From JAPLDA01 sp043783155 (GTDB lineage: Bacteria > Bacteroidota > Bacteroidia > AKYH767-A > 2013-40CM-41-45), in NCBI GenBank assembly GCA_043783155.1, contig JAYVZS010000029.1, positions 35,556-99,555 on the forward strand: a stretch of DNA of 64,000 bases. Direction: 5' to 3'. The notes beneath the pieces were generated by a model. That model was not told where the DNA came from. It did not search any database and was given only the letters and a program-made list of their open reading frames with translations. The first letter of the stretch is position 1, and the number at the start of each line of letters is the position of its first letter. A program made the translations under genes and the position numbers. Positions 1 through 8,020 of the stretch are shown here, piece after piece.

Positions 1-1255
1 TGGCAATGATAATACGGAAGTAATAAAAAACACCAACAAGGGAACCTGCCACTGCAATCAACACCAAACCTGTGTAATGTTGCTGAAGCGCGGCTGTGAA
101 GACATAATATTTTGCAAAGAATCCGGCCATTGGCGGAATACCTGCCAACGAAAGCATTGCCAGGACAGTTACAAAAGCAAGCAGCGGATTTTTTTTCGCC
201 AACCCGTTAAAAGAATCGATTGAATCGCTTTTCGTAATATGACTCACCAACAGCAAAACAGCAAATGACGTGATGGACGATATCGAATACGCTGCCGCAT
301 AAAACAAAACAGAACCTTGCGCATATTCCCGGCTACCGGAAACAGACAGAATAGCTAAAAGCATGTAGCCGGCATGAGCAATGCTGGAATAGGCCAACAT
401 CCTTTTGAAGTTCGTTTGTGAAACAGCCGTTAAATTGCCAATGATGATCGTCAGTGCTGCGAGTACCCAAATTGTATTTGTCCACACAGCGTTTCCCGTA
501 TTAAAACAAGTAAAGAAGAGTCGGAAGAAGCCGGCGAACGCAGCTGTTTTCACAACAGTGCTCATGAATGCGGTAATAACGGTTGGTGAACCGGTGTACA
601 CATCGGGCGCCCAAAAATGAAACGGTGCCGCAGAAACTTTAAACGCAAGTCCAACTAACATCATCAATACACCAGCGATGATCATCACCGGAAAATTTCC
701 CTGTTGCCCGAAAACAAACTGCGCTATTGTTTGAATATTAAACGAACCCGTTGCTCCGTAAATCAGTGCTATGCCGAAGAGCAAAAATCCTGTTGCAAAC
801 GCGCCCATCAGAAAATATTTCAATGCCGCTTCATTCGAGTTCAGATCAGACTTGTTGCTTCCCGCGAGAATAAACATCGGGATGGAAAGAATTTCAATGC
901 CCAGAAAAAGCATCAGCATGTTGCTGTACGATGTCATTAACTGCGCACCAACCAAAGCAAAAATGATCAATGCAAAATGATCAACACGCGAAGTCGGTTC
1001 ATGAAAAAATTCCGGAGACATGATAAACCACAAGAGCGTAATCACAATCAGCAAACCCGTAAATGCGACTGAGTAATTGTCAACGGTTATCATGTTATTG
1101 TAAAAAGATTTGTTGAGGTTCCAGTCCATTACATCTGCTGCCAGCGCGCCGACAAGTCCGAGCATAATCAACGGCAGCAATGCTTTCTTGAAATTCAACA
1201 TTTCAGAAAACAAAGCAAGCACACCAAGGGCTGATAATATAATGAGAGTGTTCAT
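1..1255 (-). CDS. nuoN: NADH-quinone oxidoreductase subunit N (partial)
   Basis: Proton-pumping membrane subunit of respiratory complex I. The frame starts at an ATG read leftward from 1255 and stays open for 418 codons to the window edge, so the C-terminus is missing (the family is usually about 460-490 residues). The translation is almost wholly hydrophobic. It carries the antiporter-like core: a segment reading FHFWAPDVYTGSPT followed by a lysine-bearing FKRMLAYSSIAHAGYML helix, both typical of NuoN/MrpD-type subunits. It lies 105 bp downstream of nuoM in the order nuoL-nuoM-nuoN, which is the usual end of a nuo operon. Identification is firm; only the far end is unseen. Confidence 0.95.
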   Translation of the reverse strand, partial: MNTLIILSALGVLALFSEMLNFKKALLPLIMLGLVGALAADVMDWNLNKSFYNNMITVDNYSVAFTGLLIVITLLWFIMSPEFFHEPTSRVDHFALIIFALVGAQLMTSYSNMLMLFLGIEILSIPMFILAGSNKSDLNSNEAALKYFLMGAFATGFLLFGIALIYGATGSFNIQTIAQFVFGQQGNFPVMIIAGVLMMLVGLAFKVSAAPFHFWAPDVYTGSPTVITAFMSTVVKTAAFAGFFRLFFTCFNTGNAVWTNTIWVLAALTIIIGNLTAVSQTNFKRMLAYSSIAHAGYMLLAILSVSGSREYAQGSVLFYAAAYSISSITSFAVLLLVSHITKSDSIDSFNGLAKKNPLLAFVTVLAMLSLAGIPPMAGFFAKYYVFTAALQQHYTGLVLIAVAGSLVGVFYYFRIIIA

Positions 1256-1268
1256 TTCAAAATATAAA

Positions 1269-1356
1269 ATTGACGGTTGAAGGTTGACGATTCGACTTCC
1301 AAATGCAGGTCTTTTTTTGCATCGCCCAATATTCAATCTTCATTCTACAATATTCA
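1269..1356. repeat. Short stuttering repeats between nuoM and nuoN
   Basis: The 105-bp spacer holds three near-identical tandem heptamers, GTTGACG/GTTGAAG-like, across 1269-1289. It also holds a 9-bp direct repeat, CAATATTCA, at 1327-1335 and 1348-1356. On the minus strand the second block reads like the ATTG-rich block at 18945-18970. No gene or clear terminator is visible here. Confidence 0.5.
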
Positions 1357-1360
1357 GTTA

Positions 1361-2824
1361 TTACTTTAACAATGCTCCGCCGGCACCATGTATTACATTC
1401 AAGAGGTTCAGCACTGATGGTTCCGCGATATCGAGAAACGGCTTTGGATAAATCCCAATCCAGAATATCATGACGACCAAAGGAATGAGAACAGACTTTT
1501 CATTTGATGTAAGATCGGCAAACGTATCTGTCAATTTGTTTTTTTCTCCGAGAGAAATTTTCTGATACGAGTTAAGCATGTACACCGCCCCCAGAATAAT
1601 GGTGAGCCCCGCGATCGCAGCCATCCAGGAATTGTATTGGTAAACTCCATTGATGAGAAGGAATTCGCCAATGAAACCATTGGTGAGCGGAAGCGCAACT
1701 GTTGCCAGCAGGATGATGATAAAATACGTTGCAAATGTGGGCGCTACATTCCTGATCCCGCCAAGATCACTCATGGTTCTCGTGTTTGTTCTTCTCATAA
1801 TAATGTCGGCAATGAAGAACATGCCAACTACATTTATTCCATGACTCAACATCTGGATCATCCCCCCTTGCAAACCCTGCAGAGTAAGCGAGAAAATTCC
1901 CGCAGAAATTAATCCAACGTGAGCAATACTGGAGTACGCGATCAATCTCTTAAAATCTTTTTGAACCAGTGCGATGCACGAAGCATACACAACACCGATA
2001 ATCGAAAGCACCATGGCTGTTGTACCCCAATCAGCAACACCCAGCGGAACAACAGGAAGTAACCAACGGATCACACCATAGATTCCCATCTTCAGCATAA
2101 TGCCTGAAAGCAACATGGTTCCCGGTGTTGGTGAATCGGTGTAGGTATCGGGTTGCCATGTATGAAACGGAAACACCGGCATCTTGATAGCAAATGCGAG
2201 GAAGAATGCCCAAAATATCCATGCCTGTTGCTGGACAGATAAATGCAGAGTATAAAATGCATGTATGTCGAATGTATGGCTGCCGGGTGTTTGAAGGAAT
2301 AGATAAATCAATCCGACAAGCATCAACAAGCTTCCAAACAATGTGTAAATAAAAAACTTAAGCGTGATACGAACGCGGTCCTTGCCGCCCCACATCAGGC
2401 AGATCAGGTAAATCGGAATCAACGCCAGTTCCCAGAAGATGTAAAATAAAAATCCGTCGAGCGCAACAAACACCCCCACCAACGCCATCTGCATCACGAG
2501 AATGAGCGAATAAAAAAGCGGGGCGTTTTTATACGAATGGCTGAATGACGAAAGAATAATGATGGGTGTCAGAAATGTGGTGAGCAACACAAGCAACATG
2601 CTGATGCCGTCCATCCCAACTTTAAAACTGATACCGAGCGCCTGAACCCACCAATAATCCATGCCGAATTGTGTGCCTCCGCCCGGATTGAATTGCGCTA
2701 CCATCACAATACTCAACGCGAATTCAACCATCCCCGCAAACAAGGCAACTCGCTTTGCATTTTCATTTGCAAAGAGAACTATTGCCGCGGCAATCAACGG
2801 AAAAAAGATAAGCAGAGCTAACAT
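1361..2824 (-). CDS. nuoM: NADH-quinone oxidoreductase subunit M
   Basis: Proton-translocating membrane subunit of complex I, 487 residues, the normal family length. Many hydrophobic helices are visible. The conserved glutamate lies in FYIFWELALIPIYLI, and the lysine-containing broken helix and proton channel lie in FPFHTWQPDTYTDSPTPGTMLLSG and FKRLIAYSSIAHVGLI. These are the hallmarks of the NuoM/ND4 antiporter fold. The gene sits 82 bp downstream of nuoL and 105 bp upstream of nuoN on the same strand. The ATG at 2824 gives the expected hydrophobic first helix. No frameshift or missing key residue was seen. Confidence 0.97.
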   Translation of the reverse strand: MLALLIFFPLIAAAIVLFANENAKRVALFAGMVEFALSIVMVAQFNPGGGTQFGMDYWWVQALGISFKVGMDGISMLLVLLTTFLTPIIILSSFSHSYKNAPLFYSLILVMQMALVGVFVALDGFLFYIFWELALIPIYLICLMWGGKDRVRITLKFFIYTLFGSLLMLVGLIYLFLQTPGSHTFDIHAFYTLHLSVQQQAWIFWAFFLAFAIKMPVFPFHTWQPDTYTDSPTPGTMLLSGIMLKMGIYGVIRWLLPVVPLGVADWGTTAMVLSIIGVVYASCIALVQKDFKRLIAYSSIAHVGLISAGIFSLTLQGLQGGMIQMLSHGINVVGMFFIADIIMRRTNTRTMSDLGGIRNVAPTFATYFIIILLATVALPLTNGFIGEFLLINGVYQYNSWMAAIAGLTIILGAVYMLNSYQKISLGEKNKLTDTFADLTSNEKSVLIPLVVMIFWIGIYPKPFLDIAEPSVLNLLNVIHGAGGALLK

Positions 2825-2906
2825 TTGTTGAGGTTACACCGATTCATTAAAATGATTGCAGCAAATTCGCGGATTCATTTTAGCACACGGAGAGATCAAT
2901 TTTTTA

Positions 2907-4796
2907 TCAATATATATTAAACAACATCATTGCAATAATTCCAAGCACCATAGCAAATATGTAGAAGCCGATAGAGCCGGTTTGCACAAGACGAACGGCG
3001 TTGCTTCCCCATAGAACTCCTTTGCTGACTGAGTTTACAGAACCATCCACTATTTTTACGTCCACTATTTTATAAAACAAATCGCTAAGCCAATACAGTG
3101 GACGAACAAATAATCTGTCGTACAATTCGTCCACATAATATTTTTTATACAACACTTTAAATGCCGGTTTAAATTCTTCCTCGTTCATCGCTGCAACATG
3201 TGCCTTCGTTACATACCTGTTGTAGGCAAACGCAACAATGATAATCAGTATCGCGATGGTAGTACCAAAGAGTGTGTATTCGAATACATGTGATGCTTCT
3301 TCGTGAATAACGCTTCCGGGGGTTGTAAGGGCCGGTGCGAGGAAATGTAAGAAGAAATGATGTTTGCTCAGAACTTCCGGCATACCGAGAAATCCACCGA
3401 GCGTTGAAAGAACAGCAAGAATAATTAACGGCACAGTCATTACAGCTGGAGATTCGTGGAGATGGTGTTCCTGCTCGTGTGTGCCGCGGAAGTTTCCGAA
3501 GAAGGTGAGAAACAACAATCGAAACATATAGAATGCCGTCAACACAGAAGTAACGGATAGCAACGTGAATAAAAATTTGCTCTGAACATACGCGTGCGCG
3601 AGAATTTCATCCTTCGAAAAGAATCCTGCAAACGGCGGTACGCCACTGATGGCAAGTGTTCCGATGAGAAATACAAGATATGTGATCGGTAATTTTTTTC
3701 TCAACCCCCCCATCTTCCTGATATCCTGTTCTCCACTCATCGCATGTATCACGCTTCCTGCAGCAAGGAACAAAAGGGCTTTAAAGAAGGCGTGCGTAGT
3801 TACGTGAAACAGCGAAGTCGAATACGCACCTACGCCAAGCGCTACAAACATATAACCGAGTTGCGAAACGGTTGAATAGGCAAGCACTTTCTTAATGTCT
3901 GTTTGTGCCACCGCAATGGTTGCGGCAAAAATTGCCGTCGCCATTCCGATCACTGTAATAAATGACAAGGTGATTGGGGCAAGTGAGTACAATACATTCG
4001 AACGAACCACCATGTAAATACCGGCAGTCACCATCGTAGCGGCGTGGATGAGTGCAGATACGGGAGTCGGGCCCGCCATCGCATCGGGCAGCCAGGTATA
4101 CAAAGGAATCTGGGCGCTCTTGCCCATCGCACCAATAAAAAGAAGAAGTGTTATCGCAACAATTCTCGGTTCGTTATCAGCAAATACCTTAGCACTTGAA
4201 AAAACTTCGTTGAAATTCACACTTCCGAATGTGACATAAATAAGGATGATGCCGAGAAGAAACCCAAGGTCACCTATTCTGTTCATGATAAATGCCTTAT
4301 TAGCGGCCTTGTTGTATTCATTGTTCTTAAACCAAAAACCAATTAAGAGGTAGGAACATAAGCCAACGCCTTCCCATCCTGCAAACATCAATACATAGTT
4401 GCTTCCCATGACAAGTATAAGCATGAAGAAAAGAAAAAGGTTCATGTAAGAGAAAAAGCGGGAAAAACCTTCGTCGTGTTCCATGTAACCAATTGAGTAA
4501 ACATGTATTAGAAACCCGATTCCGGTTATGATCAGAAGCATGATACAGGAAATTGGATCTATCAGGAATGATATTGAAATATGGAGATTGCCGACTTTTA
4601 TCCAATCAAAATAATCGATCGGCCTTGTTTCTATTGGCAATTGAAAAAATACTCCACAAGAAATGATAAAAGAGCCGAGAACTAATGCAGAAGCAAAAAT
4701 TCCTGCCGATTTTTTTGTGAACGATTTATTCAGAAGGCTGATTGTAAGAAATCCCAACAGTGGTAAAACAGGTATCAGCCAAACTAATTGCAACAT
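2907..4796 (-). CDS. nuoL: NADH-quinone oxidoreductase subunit L
   Basis: Largest antiporter-like subunit of complex I, 629 residues, normal length. The N-terminus is an immediate membrane helix. Core motifs are visible: FAGWEGVGLCSYLLIGFW with its conserved glutamate, IPLYTWLPDAMAGPTPVSALIHAATMV, and KKVLAYSTVSQLGYMF. The C-terminal part contains the amphipathic region and last helix that span the membrane arm. It is the first gene of the nuoLMN run here. The gene to its right on the same strand is not nuoK, so either the remaining nuo genes are elsewhere or the operon is split at this point. Confidence 0.97.
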   Translation of the reverse strand: MLQLVWLIPVLPLLGFLTISLLNKSFTKKSAGIFASALVLGSFIISCGVFFQLPIETRPIDYFDWIKVGNLHISISFLIDPISCIMLLIITGIGFLIHVYSIGYMEHDEGFSRFFSYMNLFLFFMLILVMGSNYVLMFAGWEGVGLCSYLLIGFWFKNNEYNKAANKAFIMNRIGDLGFLLGIILIYVTFGSVNFNEVFSSAKVFADNEPRIVAITLLLFIGAMGKSAQIPLYTWLPDAMAGPTPVSALIHAATMVTAGIYMVVRSNVLYSLAPITLSFITVIGMATAIFAATIAVAQTDIKKVLAYSTVSQLGYMFVALGVGAYSTSLFHVTTHAFFKALLFLAAGSVIHAMSGEQDIRKMGGLRKKLPITYLVFLIGTLAISGVPPFAGFFSKDEILAHAYVQSKFLFTLLSVTSVLTAFYMFRLLFLTFFGNFRGTHEQEHHLHESPAVMTVPLIILAVLSTLGGFLGMPEVLSKHHFFLHFLAPALTTPGSVIHEEASHVFEYTLFGTTIAILIIIVAFAYNRYVTKAHVAAMNEEEFKPAFKVLYKKYYVDELYDRLFVRPLYWLSDLFYKIVDVKIVDGSVNSVSKGVLWGSNAVRLVQTGSIGFYIFAMVLGIIAMMLFNIY

Positions 4797-4960
4797 GAAA
4801 ATTTTTTTGTGAGGACAAACTTACAGGATTCCTCTTTAATCACAAACAAGAAACACTGTAACGCCAGACCGGATTTTTTATCATCATTTTTTTTGCTCCT
4901 CAAACAAAGAACATCAGGAAAACACGAGACCGAATCGAACGCCAGGCACTCTGTAAAAAC

Positions 4961-4992
4961 AATCCCGTCGGGCGTTTCCGCAGGACGGGATT
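4961..4992. repeat. Hairpin AATCCCGTC...GACGGGATT upstream of nuoL
   Basis: Perfect 9-bp inverted repeat (4961-4969 and 4984-4992) around a 14-nt loop that itself contains GCG...CGC. No T-run follows on either strand, so it does not look like a simple terminator. It lies between the small protein gene ending at 5043 and nuoL. It could be a dispersed palindrome or a structured nuoL leader element. Confidence 0.45.
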
Positions 4993-5042
4993 GGCAAAAT
5001 GCGGATGGCCCGCAAAATATATAACAAACATACTGCGATGAA

Positions 5043-5306
5043 TCAGCGGCTCCCGGAAGTGGAACTTTTTTCTGTTGTCTTTTCTTTTCCCGCCTTTTCG
5101 AAGACCTTTTTTCTGGTATCTGTTTTTTCTTTGATCTCTACATTTTCCGTAGCATAAACTGCGTAGCCATCATCTTTATACTCCGACATATAAACATCAA
5201 GATCGATACCATTTTTGGCAGCAAGTTTTTCAATCTTTTCAAAATAGGTACTCAACTTCTCCAGTTCCTGTTTTTGTTCCTTGGTAAGGCTCATCGTTTT
5301 TTTCAT
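5043..5306 (-). CDS. Small charged hypothetical protein
   Basis: An 87-residue soluble protein rich in Lys and Glu. It begins MKKTMSLTKEQKQELEKL, and the first 45 residues predict an amphipathic helix. A short middle part (YMSEYKDDGYAVYATENVEI) looks like a beta-hairpin, and the tail is low-complexity Lys/Glu/Ser/Thr. No signal peptide or known motif was recognised. It lies 126 bp from the APC permease start-side neighbour and on the same strand as nuoL, but more than 240 bp from it. It could be a real small gene of the phylum or a marginal one. The regular codon structure and clean ATG favour it being real. Confidence 0.6.
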   Translation of the reverse strand: MKKTMSLTKEQKQELEKLSTYFEKIEKLAAKNGIDLDVYMSEYKDDGYAVYATENVEIKEKTDTRKKVFEKAGKEKTTEKSSTSGSR

Positions 5307-5432
5307 GATTAATGGTTTAGCAAATTTAACCTGATGCGCAGAAAAATGTTTCCGCTAATGAGCTCCTTTTAATGTCTTTATCAACGGCAAATGTTAATAA
5401 CTCTGGTGAGCGCCAATTTTTTTATAAATCAG

Positions 5433-6785
5433 CTATGTATTGACGTCTTCGCCCAACTTCAAGTACGGCCACGCTCCTTTTCTTTTCGAATGAATCAAAA
5501 ATAAAATTACGCCTGAAAGAATAACCGCAAAAGCACCAAGGATATAGTTCCTGTCAACCGAAAAGAAAATAAACAGCCACACTGCAATGCTGATAATTGC
5601 CGGTATCGGAAATAACCACATTCTAAACGGGAGCGAAATTTTTTCCTTTCTCGTTCGAAGTAAAATTACTCCGACCGCCTGTGAAACAAATTGGATGAGA
5701 ATGCGCATGGTAAGCAGTGCGGTAATGACCTCACCCAGTCTAAAAAGCAGGCTGAAGACAAACGCTGTAGCCGCGAGAATAAGTAGCGACATGTGTGGAA
5801 AATGTTTTGTCTTATGAACCTTTGCAAACACAGAAAAGTAGTTGCCGTCAACCGCCGCCGCATACGGAACCCGCGAGTAACCAAGCATCGCGGCAAACAA
5901 TCCCGATAGTGCGATCAAAAGAATAAGCGTAGTCGCAACGGCCGCTGCCGTGCCGCCATAAATTTTTTCAAAGAAAATACTTACTACATAATGTGATTCT
6001 TTTGCTTCCTGCCATGGCAATACACCCAACACGCTGATCTGCATCAACAGGTACAGGATAGAAATGCCGGCGATGGAAATAAAAATACTCCTTGGAATAT
6101 TTCGCTCGGGATTTTTTATTTCCGCACCGAGATGACACACATTGTAATAGCCGAGAAAACTATAAACGGTCTTCACGCTTGCCTGTCCGAGCCCTGCAAA
6201 GAAAAGCGCGGAAAGTCCGATGTGGCCCGATGAAAAATCAAATGCCTGGTGGGAATTAAAATGCGTCGCTCCCCCGAAGATAAGCCAGATGAATGTAACG
6301 ATCACCGTACACCAAAGCACCATCGAAATTTTCCCGATCGTGGAAATATTTCGGTAAAGCAGTATGGTGATTAAGATAATCAGGCCTCCGGAAACGGTCT
6401 TCTGCTGCCACATTTCAAGCGGAACAAAATATGTAAGGTACTGCGTAAACCCGATCGAAGCCGAGGCAAGTACAAGCGGCGCCTGGATAGATGTCTGCCA
6501 GATGTACAGGAATGAAAAAAAATTTCCCCACTTTTTTTCTCCGAATAGTTTTTTCAGAAAGATATAGCTCCCGCCCGCTTCGGGATATTTTGCGCCGAGC
6601 TCTGCCCAAACAAATCCATCCGAAAAGGAAAGGAGCGCTCCCAGTAGCCATGCAATCAAACACGCAGGACCATTCATCGCCCCAATAATCAGTGGCATTG
6701 TCACAAACGGTCCAATGCCAACCATGTCGATCATGTTTATGGCAGTTGCCTGTTTGAGATTGAGTGAGCGTAAAAGTTTCTGCAT
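5433..6785 (-). CDS. APC-family amino-acid permease
   Basis: A 450-residue inner-membrane transporter with about twelve hydrophobic helices. The first helix (INMIDMVGIGPFVTMPLIIGA) contains the Gly-x-Gly break that binds the amino-acid backbone in APC superfamily carriers. FVWAELGAKYPEAGGSYIFLKKLFG is the conserved loop after helix 2. The C-terminal half ends with short basic residues. Substrate cannot be told from sequence; amino acids or polyamines coupled to protons are usual in this family. It is transcribed away from the DUF2911 gene, with 317 bp between them. Confidence 0.88.
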   Translation of the reverse strand: MQKLLRSLNLKQATAINMIDMVGIGPFVTMPLIIGAMNGPACLIAWLLGALLSFSDGFVWAELGAKYPEAGGSYIFLKKLFGEKKWGNFFSFLYIWQTSIQAPLVLASASIGFTQYLTYFVPLEMWQQKTVSGGLIILITILLYRNISTIGKISMVLWCTVIVTFIWLIFGGATHFNSHQAFDFSSGHIGLSALFFAGLGQASVKTVYSFLGYYNVCHLGAEIKNPERNIPRSIFISIAGISILYLLMQISVLGVLPWQEAKESHYVVSIFFEKIYGGTAAAVATTLILLIALSGLFAAMLGYSRVPYAAAVDGNYFSVFAKVHKTKHFPHMSLLILAATAFVFSLLFRLGEVITALLTMRILIQFVSQAVGVILLRTRKEKISLPFRMWLFPIPAIISIAVWLFIFFSVDRNYILGAFAVILSGVILFLIHSKRKGAWPYLKLGEDVNT

Positions 6786-7102
6786 CTTTAAAATACGAAT
6801 CGTTGCGAATGTACGAATGGCTATTTGTTAAACGACCGAAAAGTGTATTTTGATATTGACCCGGTCGCTGAAAATGAATGACCCCGCCAAGCTACAAGGT
6901 ATCAAATTAAACGGACGGATGAAGTGCAGGGCTGTGGGGTATTAACCAGATCCCGATTCGCTAAGCTCTCGGGATTAATTCGACTTTAAGATTTCAGTGC
7001 GCCTACTTCGTCGGCTTCTGAAATCAGCGTCTCATTAATAATTTCTACTTTTACTGAATACAACATCATCTATAATTCATTCCTTAAAATTAAAAAAACA
7101 AC
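6786..7102. other. Intergenic spacer with three inverted repeats
   Basis: Divergent spacer between the permease and the DUF2911 gene. It contains ACCCC...GGGGT (6881-6885 / 6936-6940), ATCCCGA...TCGGGAT (6950-6956 / 6969-6975) and GATTTCAG...CTGAAATC (6990-6997 / 7018-7025). A weak -7 element TACTTTTA lies closer to the DUF2911 start. No credible gene was found; the longest short frame here encodes about 23 residues. The clustered palindromes suggest remains of a dispersed repeat. Confidence 0.5.
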
Positions 7103-7951
7103 ATGAAAAAATTTAAACTAATTGCCCTGGCAACAATAACTTTAGTGACGCTTAGTACCAGTGCTCAACAATTAAAAGTGCCGGCTCCAAGTCCGTTGCA
7201 AACCGTCAAGCAAGCATTTGGATTATCGGATATTACGATAGAGTATTCCCGTCCGGGCGTAAAGGGCCGCGTTATTTATGGCGATGTGGTTCCTTTCGGT
7301 AAAATCTGGAGAACCGGTGCAAATGCAACCACTAAAATAACGTTTGGCGATGACGTTAAACTGGAAGGTAAAGATATAGCGGCAGGAACGTATGGTATTT
7401 ATACCATTCCGAATAAGGATAGCTGGGACATTCTTTTGTACAAAGACCTTACGCTTGCAGGCAGTGTTGCTGATTATAAACCGGAAAATGAATTGATGCG
7501 CTTTAACGTGAAGACGACTGCGTTACCAAACAAAGTAGAAACATTTACGATCAACATTGCTGATATAACTCCAACCTCGGCTATGATTGAATTGCTCTGG
7601 GAACAAACCCGTGTTGCTTTTAAAGTAACAACGGAGATTGATGTTAAAATAATGAAGAACATTGAAACTTCACTGGCAACAGACAGCCGGCCATATTTCT
7701 CGGCGGCAAATTATTATTTCGATAACAACAAAGACCTGAAACAGGCGATGGAGTGGGTAAACAAAGCAATCGAACAAAACCCCAAAGGATATTTTATCGT
7801 TCACCTCAAAGCAAAGATTCAAAAAAAGATGAATGATGTAGGCGGCGCAATGATTTCTGCAGAACAGTCAATGGCCTTAGCAAGAGAAGCAAAAAGCGAC
7901 GACTATGTACGATTGAATGAGAAGCTGATTGCTGAATTAAAAAAGAAATAA
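7103..7951 (+). CDS. DUF2911 domain secreted protein
   Basis: A 282-residue protein with a signal peptide (MKKFKLIALATITLVTLSTSAQQ), so it is exported to the periplasm or outer surface. Residues about 25-165 form the DUF2911 domain. Diagnostic stretches are SPLQTVKQAFGLSDITIEYS, RPGVKGRVIYG, FGKIWRTGANATTKI and AGTYGIYTIP. The C-terminal 100 residues are helical and TPR-like (ALEWVNKAIEQNPKGY-type spacing). The family is common in Bacteroidota and has no established biochemical role. It is a single gene with its own terminator shared with the convergent symporter gene. Confidence 0.9.
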   Translation: MKKFKLIALATITLVTLSTSAQQLKVPAPSPLQTVKQAFGLSDITIEYSRPGVKGRVIYGDVVPFGKIWRTGANATTKITFGDDVKLEGKDIAAGTYGIYTIPNKDSWDILLYKDLTLAGSVADYKPENELMRFNVKTTALPNKVETFTINIADITPTSAMIELLWEQTRVAFKVTTEIDVKIMKNIETSLATDSRPYFSAANYYFDNNKDLKQAMEWVNKAIEQNPKGYFIVHLKAKIQKKMNDVGGAMISAEQSMALAREAKSDDYVRLNEKLIAELKKK

Positions 7952-7984
7952 AGAAAAAATTTATCGCGTCGAAAAAGTGAAAAG

Positions 7985-8020
7985 CCGTCCCATACTCATG
8001 CGGGACGGTTTTTTATTTTT
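7985..8020. terminator. Bidirectional rho-independent terminator
   Basis: Perfect 7-bp stem CCGTCCC/GGGACGG (7985-7991 and 8002-8008) with a 10-nt loop, followed by a long T-run from 8009. It sits between the convergent DUF2911 and symporter genes. An A-rich stretch precedes the stem, so it can also serve the minus strand. Confidence 0.85.

Noticed and set aside
4788..5024. 78-residue frame on the plus strand upstream of nuoL
   Set aside because: No motif, Lys/Ser/Thr-rich, spans the hairpin and overlaps the nuoL start.
6875..6943. 23-residue frame in the 6.8-7.1 kb spacer
   Set aside because: Overlaps an inverted repeat and has no ribosome-binding context or partner.
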